Shown here in pieces: positions 52,047 to 60,578 of a DNA stretch of 64,000 nucleotides. The notes below the pieces were generated by a model, which made no database searches, was not told where the DNA came from, and worked only from the letters and a program-made list of their open reading frames with translations. This DNA is from Dokdonia sp. PRO95. GTDB taxonomy: Bacteria; Bacteroidota; Bacteroidia; Flavobacteriales; Flavobacteriaceae. A program made the translations under genes and the position numbers. The stretch lies in the NCBI RefSeq assembly GCF_000355805.1, contig NZ_CM001837.1, forward strand, positions 1,826,155-1,890,154. Reading direction: 5' to 3'. The stretch's first letter is position 1; every line of letters starts with the position of its first letter.

Positions 52047-52760
52047 ATGGCTATAAAATCATCTACAGACGCTGCTTCCTATATTTCTATAAAAAATTGG
52101 TCTGAAGATGATAGGCCACGAGAGAAACTAATGGTAAAGGGACGTTCTGTATTATCTGATGCAGAGTTAATCGCTATTTTAATAAGTTCTGGTTCTAGAG
52201 AGGAAAGCGCAGTCTCACTAAGTAAACGCATTCTCTCCCAAGCCGAGAATAATCTTTCGGAGCTGGGTAAGTTTTCGGTAAAAGATTTAATGAAATTTAA
52301 AGGAATAGGAGAGGCAAAGGCCGTTACTATCGCTGCTGCGCTAGAACTAGGGAGAAGGAGAAGTGGTGGAGAGACGCTTTCGCGAAAGCGTATTTCTTCC
52401 TCAAAAGATGCTTATCAAATTTTACAACCCATCATAGGAGAGTTAGGGCACGAGGAATTCTGGGTGCTTTTTCTAAACAATTCAAACAAGGTACTACGCA
52501 AAGAGCAAGTGAGTAAAGGCGGACTCACGGGAACACTAGTAGATGTAAGGCTAGTAATGAAAACCGCCATAGAACTTAGTGCTGTGGGAATGATTTTAGG
52601 GCACAATCACCCTTCTGGAACCCTTAAACCATCACAAGCAGATAAGCTACTTACTGCCAAACTGAAAACGGCTGCGCAGAGTCTAGATATCCAAGTCTTA
52701 GACCATATTATTGTGACCGAAAAACAGTATTTTAGCTTTGCCGATGACGGCATTCTATAA
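52047..52760 (+). CDS. radC: RadC family JAB-domain protein
   Basis: 237 aa. N-terminal helix-hairpin-helix (about 25-95, LMKFKGIGEAKAVTIAAALEL) and C-terminal JAB/MPN domain with the metal motif HNHPSG and a downstream His-Asp (DHIIVTE). Historically called a DNA repair protein; real activity is unclear. Palindrome copy 14 encodes LSRKRISS exactly in the linker between the two domains. Followed after 14 bp by the deacetylase-like gene, so probably an operon with it and YjjG. Confidence 0.95.
   Translation: MAIKSSTDAASYISIKNWSEDDRPREKLMVKGRSVLSDAELIAILISSGSREESAVSLSKRILSQAENNLSELGKFSVKDLMKFKGIGEAKAVTIAAALELGRRRSGGETLSRKRISSSKDAYQILQPIIGELGHEEFWVLFLNNSNKVLRKEQVSKGGLTGTLVDVRLVMKTAIELSAVGMILGHNHPSGTLKPSQADKLLTAKLKTAAQSLDIQVLDHIIVTEKQYFSFADDGIL
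52374..52391. repeat. Palindrome copy 14, 18-bp form (in radC)
   Basis: ACGCTTTCGCGAAAGCGT, reading ETLSRKRIS in the RadC interdomain linker. Confidence 0.95.
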
Positions 52761-52774
52761 TCACTGCCTGCCTC

Positions 52775-54058
52775 ATGTTACTTGTTTATACGCATAAAAT
52801 CACACCTCGTGTTTCATATACATTCAAACATATATGTACGCGTATTTTAGGCGTGCCTGTGCAATTTACTAGCAAGTTAGAAGCTTTTATTGCTCACGAG
52901 GGACCTAAACTTTCTTATACTAACAAAAAATTAGGTAACGAACTTCACATAAGAAGCACAGACTTGCTCTTTGATCAAGGAGTACTTTCTATGGATATAA
53001 GCGTACAAGACTGGGATGGAGTTCCTTGTTTTTTTCAAATAAGAGAAGCAACAACTGAGATTCCCTATGATATTTTTGCCGCAACATTTTATTTATTAAG
53101 TAGGTATGAAGAGTATTTACCACATGTAAAGGATGACTTGGGACGCTTTCCCGCTTCAGAAAGTCTAGGGGGAATACATGATTTTTTACAGCAGCCAGTC
53201 ATTGATATATGGATACATCGTTTTGCAGCAGTACTAGTTAATAGTTTTCCAGCAATTGAGTTGAAAGAAAGCACCTATCATACACATATGATGGTTACGG
53301 TGCCTCAGGCTTTCAAATACAGAAAGCTAGGCGTGTTACGCATGCTAGGAGGTTATGTGAGAGATATAAGTAAATTACGCTTGCGCGAAATTTTACGACG
53401 CACACAAGTATTAGTAGGTGCACGTAAAGATCCTTACGACACCTTCGGCTGGCTTACTAATGTGCAGAAAAATGAAAAATGCCTCTTTCAAGTATTTTTT
53501 CAAGTGGGAGATTATGGTAAGGATGGTAAGAATATTAAACATTCTAAGCGTAGCTTTCAAACTACCATAAAAATGGTGGGTGATTATTGCAAAGTAGGTC
53601 TGTTAGTATCGCCACAAGCTGCACGTGACAAGGTTTCCTTAGGTCTAGAACGAAAGCGTCTAGAAGAAATAGAACATAGACCCTTGCGTAGCATACACAT
53701 CTCAAATTTTAAATTGAATTTACCGCACGTGTATCGCGATGCTTTAGATCAAGAGATTCAACAAGATTTTACTATGGGCTATGACGGTATTATAGGTTTT
53801 AGAGCAGGTACATCACAATCATTCTTGTATTACGATCTTGATTATGAAATCCAGACTCCACTAGTCGTAAACCCAGTTTGCATGCAGTCTGATGCAATTA
53901 TAAATTATAAAAACCATACCATTGATTTTGTACTTCTCAAGGAGTTACAAGACCGCCTTAAGAACGTGGGAGGCGTATTTAGAATTTCTTTTTCTAATGC
54001 CTCCTTTGATGATATTTACAGCAAAAAACTCTTTAGACACTTACTAGCAAATGGCTAA
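52775..54058 (+). CDS. Polysaccharide deacetylase-like protein with altered catalytic motif (DUF7033 type)
   Basis: 427 aa. The N-terminal half (VSYTFKHICTRILGVPVQFT, YDIFAATFYLLSRYEEYLP) fits the DUF7033 region that precedes a polysaccharide deacetylase domain in Bacteroidota. In relatives as I recall them the deacetylase begins with a DxD-type motif before A-[FY]-K; here the stretch reads MMVTVPQAFKYRKLG with no Asp. The rest keeps the general fold order. It may be an inactive or binding-only member. Overlaps YjjG by 8 bp. Confidence 0.75.
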   Translation: MLLVYTHKITPRVSYTFKHICTRILGVPVQFTSKLEAFIAHEGPKLSYTNKKLGNELHIRSTDLLFDQGVLSMDISVQDWDGVPCFFQIREATTEIPYDIFAATFYLLSRYEEYLPHVKDDLGRFPASESLGGIHDFLQQPVIDIWIHRFAAVLVNSFPAIELKESTYHTHMMVTVPQAFKYRKLGVLRMLGGYVRDISKLRLREILRRTQVLVGARKDPYDTFGWLTNVQKNEKCLFQVFFQVGDYGKDGKNIKHSKRSFQTTIKMVGDYCKVGLLVSPQAARDKVSLGLERKRLEEIEHRPLRSIHISNFKLNLPHVYRDALDQEIQQDFTMGYDGIIGFRAGTSQSFLYYDLDYEIQTPLVVNPVCMQSDAIINYKNHTIDFVLLKELQDRLKNVGGVFRISFSNASFDDIYSKKLFRHLLANG

Positions 54059-54734
54059 TATTACAGATATATTTTTTGACCTTGATCACACATTATGGGA
54101 CTTTGACCGTAATAGTGGTTTGGCTTTCGCCAAAATTTTTGAACTCAACAATCTCTCTATTAATTATGACGAGTTCTTAGAAGTTTATAGTCCTATAAAT
54201 TTCCAGCAATGGAAATGGTATAGAGAAGAACGTATCACGAAAGCACAGCTGCGCTACGGAAGATTTAAAAAGACCTTTGACAAGATGGGGATTTCTGTTA
54301 CAGATGATATTATTGATAGACTCTCTGATGATTACATTAATCACTTGCCACAGAATAACTTTCTATTTGATGGTACTATCGAGTTATTAGATTATCTAGC
54401 GCCTAATTATAAGATGCACATTATTACTAATGGCTTTCAAGAAGTGCAAACTACCAAAATGAAGAAGTCAGGACTTACCCCTTATTTTCAAACTATGACC
54501 ACTAGTGAGTCTGCCAATGTTAAGAAACCAAATCCTAAAATTTTTCATGTAGCTATGGAAAAAGCAGGAGCTACTGCTAGTACTAGCCTCATGATAGGGG
54601 ATACGTATGAGGCAGATATTGTAGGGGCTATAAATGTAGGAATGGATGCAATATGTTTCAATTACCATAAATTGAAATTACCATCAGGCATTAAAGAAGT
54701 CAAGAGTATACCACAACTCAAAGAGTATCTTTAA
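54051..54734 (+). CDS. yjjG: YjjG-type noncanonical pyrimidine nucleotidase (HAD)
   Basis: 227 aa HAD hydrolase: motif I FFDLDHTLWDFD, motif II HIITNGFQEVQ, Lys in KKPNPKIFH and motif IV MIGDTYEADIVGA. YjjG dephosphorylates non-canonical nucleoside monophosphates and thereby keeps bad bases out of DNA. It overlaps the upstream gene by 8 bp and so is in the radC operon. Confidence 0.93.
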   Translation: MANITDIFFDLDHTLWDFDRNSGLAFAKIFELNNLSINYDEFLEVYSPINFQQWKWYREERITKAQLRYGRFKKTFDKMGISVTDDIIDRLSDDYINHLPQNNFLFDGTIELLDYLAPNYKMHIITNGFQEVQTTKMKKSGLTPYFQTMTTSESANVKKPNPKIFHVAMEKAGATASTSLMIGDTYEADIVGAINVGMDAICFNYHKLKLPSGIKEVKSIPQLKEYL

Positions 54735-54791
54735 CAATAAGGCTAAACCTGCATCGTTTTAATACGGTACTACGTAACAATCAAGTGACAT

Positions 54792-55349
54792 ATGATTTCT
54801 TATAGACGTTTTTTTTATTTTTTCGCTTTAAGCTTACTAGTGTTAACAACATCCTGCGTTAGTGATATTGATACAGACCGTGTAGATGAGGTAGTCTTGA
54901 GCCCTAGAGTGGATGCAGATTTAGTTTTTTTTACACTTAATGCAGCAAACTTTCAGGCGGCGCCTAATGTGGGTTCTCAAATTGTTATAAGAGACACAAC
55001 TAGGCTTGAGTTTATAAATGATGCAATTGTTCAAGAATCATTAAAGGAGTTGTCGTTTATGTATCAAAGTGAGAGTACATTATCTCAGAATGTAGTAAAT
55101 AAATCACTTTTTCTTGATCAATCAGGTCGTGTGCAATATGAATTAAATTACCCGATAAATGGCTCGTTAGATGGTGAGGTTGTTAGAAATTCTTTTGACG
55201 TTATTCTTTCTGAAGAAGATATAGCACGCATTAAGAATTCAATTCAAGTTGTTAATGAGATAACGCTATTTTTAAATGGACAACCTATTAATGGGCACTA
55301 TTCATTACAAAGTAAAGCTATATACGCTTTAGAAATATCAGATTTTTAG
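54792..55349 (+). CDS. Lipoprotein of unknown function (envelope cluster, gene 1)
   Basis: 185 aa. Lipobox Cys22 (LLTTSC) after a hydrophobic signal; the mature part is beta-rich, with D residues after the Cys (SDIDTD) as in surface-exported lipoproteins. No domain recognised. It is separated by 1 bp from the next gene and so co-transcribed with the DUF5723 barrel and the third protein. Confidence 0.8.
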   Translation: MISYRRFFYFFALSLLVLTTSCVSDIDTDRVDEVVLSPRVDADLVFFTLNAANFQAAPNVGSQIVIRDTTRLEFINDAIVQESLKELSFMYQSESTLSQNVVNKSLFLDQSGRVQYELNYPINGSLDGEVVRNSFDVILSEEDIARIKNSIQVVNEITLFLNGQPINGHYSLQSKAIYALEISDF

Positions 55350-55350
55350 T

Positions 55351-56757
55351 ATGAAATATATACTTGGTTTTCTTTTTCTGGTATTAACCTATACCGTTTC
55401 AGCACAGAATAAACAGCTATTGTACAATGTGCAAGAGTTGCCTCAGTCACTGTTAAGTAATCCAGCAAGTGTTATTACTTTTGACAAGCATATAGGAATC
55501 CCTTTTTTATCTGGATTTTCTGTAGAGGGTGGCTCATCTGGAGTTAGTGCTTACGACCTCTTTAGGTCAGATAGAGATATTAATACCTCTATTGATATTG
55601 CGATCGCTGAGCTTGATAGTAAAGATTACTTTGGTGTAAATCAGCAACTAGAGATTTTGTCTTTTGGATGGAGGTCAAGGAAGTCAGAAGTTTATTACTC
55701 TGGAGGTTTGTATCATGAGATAGATGCACTTGTCTACTTCCCAAAAGACATCGCAGTACTGGCCTATAGAGGTAATGCAGATTATATTGATAGGGCGTTT
55801 GACTTTTCTGATCTTTCGTTTACTGCAGAGTCTCTCTCTGTATATCACTTTGGATTGCAGAAGCAAGTAAACGACTCTTGGCAATTAGGGGTGCGAGCTA
55901 AAGTATATATGAGTGTTGCAAATATTAATAGTACTGATAATACTGGGACTTTTGTAACGAGAACTACACCGGAGGGGCCCAATTTTTATAGTCATCAACT
56001 ACGTAATGTAAGTCTAGGAGTAAACACTTCTGGTATTGCATCATTGTTTGAAGAAGAAGAGTCTACAGAAGTAAATGAAATTGTTAGTAATGCTTTTCTT
56101 AGTGATAATGCTGGATTTGGTTTAGATGTAGGGTTCACACATTTTATTAATGATCAATGGCTAGTCACTGGAAGTCTTATCGATATTGGTTTTGTGAGGC
56201 ATAAAGCAGATGTGAAGAATTTTAGTGCTAGAGGTGATTATGAGACTAGTGGTATTGAGCTTGAATTTCCAGGCGCTATACAGGGAGTCGAGACTACTTC
56301 ATACTGGCAGGAACTAGAAGATGAGTTTGAAGATGCCGTAACTCTTGAAGATAGTTTATCTAGCCCTTATATTAGTTGGCGTCCTTTAAAAATAAATGGC
56401 TCTGTACAGTATTCTTTTGGTGAGGATAGGGGAGAGGGGTGTAATTGTAGATCCAAATCAAAAAGAATTTATAAAAATCGAGTGGGTGCACATTTATATA
56501 GCATAAAGAGGCCTAGAGGTTTTCAAACTGCATTGACGGGTTACTATGAAAAACAGTGGGGGAATAAATTACTCTCGCGTGTTACGTATACTTATGACAA
56601 ACGTTCAAGTAAGAATATTGGGCTTTTAATGAGTGCAAAAATTGATAAATTTAATCTCTATCTTGCTGCAGATAACTTACTAGAATATTCAAATCTTGCA
56701 AAGGCTAGAGGAGCGAGTTTACAACTTGGAATGCAACTAGTATTCAATAACAAATAA
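55351..56757 (+). CDS. DUF5723-like outer-membrane beta-barrel protein (envelope cluster, gene 2)
   Basis: 468 aa. Signal peptide (about 1-18, TVSAQ), N-terminal LSNPASVITFDKHIGIPFLSGFSVEGG and repeated amphipathic strands to a final barrel-like QLGMQLVF. The start resembles the DUF5723 family, whose members lie in the outer membrane. A short Cys-containing insert (GCNCRSKSK) is present. Forms a unit with the lipoprotein and the following protein. Confidence 0.8.
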   Translation: MKYILGFLFLVLTYTVSAQNKQLLYNVQELPQSLLSNPASVITFDKHIGIPFLSGFSVEGGSSGVSAYDLFRSDRDINTSIDIAIAELDSKDYFGVNQQLEILSFGWRSRKSEVYYSGGLYHEIDALVYFPKDIAVLAYRGNADYIDRAFDFSDLSFTAESLSVYHFGLQKQVNDSWQLGVRAKVYMSVANINSTDNTGTFVTRTTPEGPNFYSHQLRNVSLGVNTSGIASLFEEEESTEVNEIVSNAFLSDNAGFGLDVGFTHFINDQWLVTGSLIDIGFVRHKADVKNFSARGDYETSGIELEFPGAIQGVETTSYWQELEDEFEDAVTLEDSLSSPYISWRPLKINGSVQYSFGEDRGEGCNCRSKSKRIYKNRVGAHLYSIKRPRGFQTALTGYYEKQWGNKLLSRVTYTYDKRSSKNIGLLMSAKIDKFNLYLAADNLLEYSNLAKARGASLQLGMQLVFNNK

Positions 56758-56764
56758 TTCTACC

Positions 56765-57595
56765 ATGAAATTAGTACTTAGTTTATTACTTACAGTCGTT
56801 ATAAGTTCTTCATTAATATCTCAATCTGTTAATGATTATAAATATGTGATTGTTCCTGAAAAATTTGATTTTTTGAATGAACAAGACCAGTATCAAATGA
56901 ATAGCTTAACAACTTTTCTTTTTAATAAATATGGGTTTGAGGCTTACTTGGAAAAGGCAAGTAATCTTCCGTTAGATTACAAACGTAATGGGTGTAACAA
57001 CCTTCGTGCAGATATTGTAGAATCTTCAGGAATGCTTAGAACTAAATTGCGCGTGAAATTACTAGACTGTAATGATGCTGTAATATTCTTATCAGAAGAA
57101 GGAACTAGCAAGCTTAAAGATTATAAGAAGAGTTATCATGAGGCTCTAAGGAGAGCTTTTGTATCTATCGAAGAGCTTAATTATGCGTATCAAGAAAGTG
57201 GTGCCGTGGTGGTTGAAGAAAAACCTACTATGACTGAGAAACCTGAGAAACCTTTAGTAGATAATTCTCAAAAGGAGGAGAACATAGTGGAGTCTACTGT
57301 CTCTAGTCAAGAGCGAGTAGGTAATGAGTCACTTTCTGGAAATAATGTGTTAACGGTACAATCTTATGTAAGTACAGATGGCGCTTATGAAGCGCTTACT
57401 GCTGGTTCATCCATTCAGTTTTTTGAAAATTCTCAAAAAATAGGAGAGGTCACTAATGTAAAATTAGGTGCGCGCTTTCAAGTAACAACAACTCAGTTTA
57501 CAGGAAAAGGATATTTAAAAGAGGGACGTCTTATTGTGGAGCGTGTGATTAAGGGAATTGCAGATCCTATCGAGATGATTTTTATTAAGAAATAA
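56765..57595 (+). CDS. Secreted protein of unknown function (envelope cluster, gene 3)
   Basis: 276 aa with a signal peptide (about 1-20). The first half (YVIVPEKFDFLNEQDQYQMNSLTTFLFNKYGFEAYLEKAS) carries a globular domain; a K/E/P-rich linker (about 145-185) precedes a C-terminal beta-rich domain. I do not recognise it. It begins 7 bp after the barrel gene, suggesting periplasmic or surface service to that protein. Confidence 0.75.
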   Translation: MKLVLSLLLTVVISSSLISQSVNDYKYVIVPEKFDFLNEQDQYQMNSLTTFLFNKYGFEAYLEKASNLPLDYKRNGCNNLRADIVESSGMLRTKLRVKLLDCNDAVIFLSEEGTSKLKDYKKSYHEALRRAFVSIEELNYAYQESGAVVVEEKPTMTEKPEKPLVDNSQKEENIVESTVSSQERVGNESLSGNNVLTVQSYVSTDGAYEALTAGSSIQFFENSQKIGEVTNVKLGARFQVTTTQFTGKGYLKEGRLIVERVIKGIADPIEMIFIKK

Positions 57596-57602
57596 TAGTC
57601 TT

Positions 57603-58880
57603 TTAATATCCGTATTTAGAACCCCATTTTTCTTTTAAACTTTCGCGTAAAGCTTTTTCGCGCGCGTTATTAGTGGGTTCGTAAAATCTAGTGCCACTTA
57701 TTTCGGGTGGCATAAATTCTTGCTTTACAAAACTACCTGGGAAGTCATGTGAATACTTGTAATCATCACCATACCCTATTTCTTTCATCAACTTCGTTGG
57801 CGCATTGCGTAACGGGAGTGGTACAGATAAGTCTCCTGTTTGTTTTACTAGTTGTTGCGCTTTGCCTATTGCAAGGTATGATGCATTACTTTTTGGAGAA
57901 GTGGCAAGGTAAGTCACGCACTGACTAAGTATAATGCGCGCTTCAGGATACCCAATAGTTGTCACGGCTTGAAAACAATTATTAGCAATTACCAGTGCCG
58001 TCGGATTTGCATTCCCAATATCTTCAGAAGCAGCAATAATAAGACGGCGAGCAATAAACTTCACATCCTCCCCGCCTTCTATCATACGTGCAAGCCAGTA
58101 AACAGCTGCATTAGGGTCACTTCCTCGTATTGATTTGATGAAAGCAGAAATTATATCGTAATGCTGCTCTCCAGTCTTATCATATCGTACAATATTTTGT
58201 TGCACTTTAGATTGCACCATATCATTAGTAACAATTACCTCTTTTTGAGACTCTGTAGTTACTATAAGTTCAAATATATTGAGTAGTTTACGAGCATCTC
58301 CGCCACTTAGGCGGAGTAATGCTTCTGTTTCTTTGAGTGTGATATCTTTCTTCTGGAGAATACTATCTTCTGTAATTGCCCTATGAAGTAATAATTCTAA
58401 ATCCTTCTTTTCAAAGGGTTTTAGGATATATACTTGACAACGAGAGAGCAATGCGGGAATAACCTCAAAACTTGGGTTTTCTGTAGTAGCACCTACTAAG
58501 GTTACCCAACCGCGCTCTACTGCTCCTAGTAGAGAGTCTTGCTGCGATTTTGAAAATCTATGAATCTCGTCTATAAAAAGGATAGGGTTTTTTTGTGTAA
58601 AAAGCCCTCCGCTTTGCTTTGCTTTATCAATAACGTCACGTATATCTTTAACTCCGCTGTTTATAGCGCTCAACGTGTAGAAAGGTCTGTTGGACTCTTC
58701 GGAGATAATAGTTGCAAGAGTCGTTTTTCCTATACCTGGAGGTCCCCACAAAATAAGCGACGGTATTATACCCGCCTTTAACGCCTGTTGTAGTGATCCG
58801 TTAGGGCCTACAAGGTGTTGCTGGCTGAGGTAATCTTCTAATTTTTTTGGGCGTAACCTTTCTGCAAGAGGAGTATTCAT
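57603..58880 (-). CDS. rarA: Replication-associated recombination protein A (MgsA)
   Basis: 425 aa AAA+ ATPase. Family start [20 protein letters not shown], Walker A GPPGIGKT (46-53), Walker [11 protein letters not shown], sensor 1 GATTENPSF. The C-terminal domain binds single-strand binding protein and forms the tetramer. It acts at stalled replication forks. A perfect -7-like box lies 4 nt before its ATG. Convergent with the envelope cluster (8-bp gap). Confidence 0.97.
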   Translation of the reverse strand: MNTPLAERLRPKKLEDYLSQQHLVGPNGSLQQALKAGIIPSLILWGPPGIGKTTLATIISEESNRPFYTLSAINSGVKDIRDVIDKAKQSGGLFTQKNPILFIDEIHRFSKSQQDSLLGAVERGWVTLVGATTENPSFEVIPALLSRCQVYILKPFEKKDLELLLHRAITEDSILQKKDITLKETEALLRLSGGDARKLLNIFELIVTTESQKEVIVTNDMVQSKVQQNIVRYDKTGEQHYDIISAFIKSIRGSDPNAAVYWLARMIEGGEDVKFIARRLIIAASEDIGNANPTALVIANNCFQAVTTIGYPEARIILSQCVTYLATSPKSNASYLAIGKAQQLVKQTGDLSVPLPLRNAPTKLMKEIGYGDDYKYSHDFPGSFVKQEFMPPEISGTRFYEPTNNAREKALRESLKEKWGSKYGY

Positions 58881-58884
58881 AGTA

Positions 58885-58892
58885 CAAAAATA
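58885..58892 (-). promoter_or_regulatory. -7 box 4 nt before the rarA start
   Basis: Minus-strand TATTTTTG is a perfect TAnnTTTG match 4 nt upstream of the ATG. No -33 TTG at 19-21 nt. Confidence 0.45.
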
Positions 58893-58979
58893 GCTATTTT
58901 GTTAAGGTCTTTAGTGACAATATTACATCTACTTCGACTATGGGCGTTAATTTGTAGTTAAAGAGATAAGCACATTCTT

Positions 58980-59735
58980 ATGAACAAAGAAGCAGATTAT
59001 TTTAAGTTTTATAATGGGGTAGTAGTATTCCCATTATTCTTTGTTCTCTTAATGTGGGGAGTATTCTGGGTAGAGATAAAGTTTGGTTTAGACTTTACTA
59101 AGTGGGGAGTGAGACCACGTACGGCAACGGGAATAAAAGGTGTGATTTTCTCACCATTTATTCATTCTGGAATCAAACATTTATGGCACAATACCGTACC
59201 ATTACTCGTGCTTAGTGCCGCCTTGTTCTATTTTTATAGGAAAATTTCTTGGCGTGTTCTTTTACTTCTTGTCATATTGAGCGGCACAGGTACTTGGCTA
59301 ATAGGTCGGGACTCATACCATATCGGAATGAGCGGAGTGATATATGCGCTAGTTTCTTTTCTCTTCTTTAAAGGGATCCTAGCAAAGCACTTTCGACTTA
59401 TTGCACTATCATTAATAGTTGTATTTCTTTATGGTAGTCTCATATGGGGAACACTTCCCACTAGTGAGACTATATCTTGGGAAGGGCATTTATCTGGATT
59501 TATAGCTGGAGGATTGATTGCGTTATGCTTTCGCGAAAGCGTACCAAAACCAGTTACATATAATTGGGAGCAACCTGATTATTCTTCAGATGATGATCCA
59601 TTCATGCAGCAGTTTGATGAAAATGGAAACTTCTTTGAACTGCCTCCAGAAATTGATCAAGATGAAGGAGCGGAAACTATTGTGATAAGTTATGAGTACA
59701 AAGATCCTAAAACACCGGAAAAAGGTAGTTTATGA
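58980..59735 (+). CDS. Rhomboid family intramembrane serine protease
   Basis: 251 aa with about six membrane helices. Catalytic Ser118 in GMSGVIYAL, His170 in WEGHLSGFIAGG and the oxyanion-loop HLWHN (H70, N71) are present. It cleaves single-pass membrane proteins within the membrane; substrates are unknown. The acidic C-terminal tail (about 190-251) is soluble. Palindrome copy 15 reads LCFRESVPK right after the last helix. Convergent with rlmB, overlapping by 6 bp. Confidence 0.93.
   Translation: MNKEADYFKFYNGVVVFPLFFVLLMWGVFWVEIKFGLDFTKWGVRPRTATGIKGVIFSPFIHSGIKHLWHNTVPLLVLSAALFYFYRKISWRVLLLLVILSGTGTWLIGRDSYHIGMSGVIYALVSFLFFKGILAKHFRLIALSLIVVFLYGSLIWGTLPTSETISWEGHLSGFIAGGLIALCFRESVPKPVTYNWEQPDYSSDDDPFMQQFDENGNFFELPPEIDQDEGAETIVISYEYKDPKTPEKGSL
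59527..59540. repeat. Palindrome copy 15 (in rhomboid gene)
   Basis: GCTTTCGCGAAAGC, reading CFRES at the end of the last membrane helix; FRES frame. Confidence 0.95.
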
Positions 59736-60464
59736 GCGTTGTCTAACTATTTCATATAAAAAAGCACCACAAGCAACCGAAACATTTAATGAAGCAATAG
59801 AGCCTTTAAGAGGAAGTTTTGCTTGTTTATCTACAATTTTGAGAACGCCAGGAGATACACCACTGTCTTCACGACCCATTACTATAGCCGTAGGTGGTGT
59901 AAGGTCTGTTTCAAATAAAGTAGTATCAGTTTTTTCTGTTGCCGCTACCACTTGCACTCCTGATCCTTGTAGGTAATAAATGGCATCTTTAATATGGTCA
60001 ACCTTGGCAATAGGAATGTTAAAAGCAGCTCCGGCCGAAGTTTTTATAGCCACACCATTTACTGGAGCGCCACCTTTTTTAGGGATAATGATACCATGCA
60101 CGCCTGTACATTCTGCAGTACGTATAATGGCACCAAAATTTCTTACATCAGATAATTGATCTAATAATATAAATAGGGGAGCAGCTTCGGTTTCTACAAC
60201 AGCATTTACAAGCTCTTCAAAATCATAAAATGAAATCGCGCTTACTACGGCAATAGCACCTTGGTGATTTTGCTGTGTTAGTTTGTTTAGTTTTTCAATA
60301 GGTACATGTGAAGTTTGTACACCATTTTTTTTGATGAGTGTATTGAGTTCGCTCAATAAAGGGTTGTGAAGCCCTTTTTGAAGAAAAACTTTATCTATTT
60401 CTTTACCAGCTTGTATAGCTTCTATGATGGCACGAGTACCAAAGATTTGTAGGTCTTTTTGCAT
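59730..60464 (-). CDS. rlmB: TrmH family 23S rRNA (guanosine-2'-O-)-methyltransferase
   Basis: 244 aa from ATG 60464; a longer frame to 60542 runs through the terminator of the upstream gene and is rejected. The SPOUT domain has DQLSDVRNFGAIIRTAECTG, VMGREDSGVSP and the C-terminal LPLKGSIASLNVSVACGAFLYE motif 3. Together with an N-terminal L30e-like substrate-binding domain this fits RlmB, which methylates 23S rRNA G2251; a tRNA paralogue is possible. A perfect -7 box lies 4 nt before its ATG. Confidence 0.93.
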   Translation of the reverse strand: MQKDLQIFGTRAIIEAIQAGKEIDKVFLQKGLHNPLLSELNTLIKKNGVQTSHVPIEKLNKLTQQNHQGAIAVVSAISFYDFEELVNAVVETEAAPLFILLDQLSDVRNFGAIIRTAECTGVHGIIIPKKGGAPVNGVAIKTSAGAAFNIPIAKVDHIKDAIYYLQGSGVQVVAATEKTDTTLFETDLTPPTAIVMGREDSGVSPGVLKIVDKQAKLPLKGSIASLNVSVACGAFLYEIVRQRS

Positions 60465-60468
60465 GCTG

Positions 60469-60476
60469 CAAAGATA
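60469..60476 (-). promoter_or_regulatory. -7 box 4 nt before the rlmB start
   Basis: Minus-strand TATCTTTG is a perfect TAnnTTTG match ending 4 nt before the ATG. Confidence 0.5.
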
Positions 60477-60524
60477 GTTAAAAGGTATTCTATTATGGAA
60501 TATATAAATGCACACTAGTAAGAA

Positions 60525-60556
60525 CAAAAAAAGGGGGACCATATTGGTCCCCCTTT
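60525..60556 (-). terminator. Terminator of the SusD-lipoprotein operon
   Basis: Perfect 11-bp stem AAAGGGGGACC/GGTCCCCCTTT around loop ATATT; the A-run at 60526-60532 reads as T-tract on the minus strand. The GC-rich stem makes it very stable. Confidence 0.93.
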
Positions 60557-60578
60557 ATAATTAAATTACGTCTTTAGA

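Noticed and set aside
60465-60542. Longer rlmB start
   Set aside because: It extends into the terminator of the upstream lipoprotein operon; ATG 60464 fits the TrmH start and has a -7 box before it.
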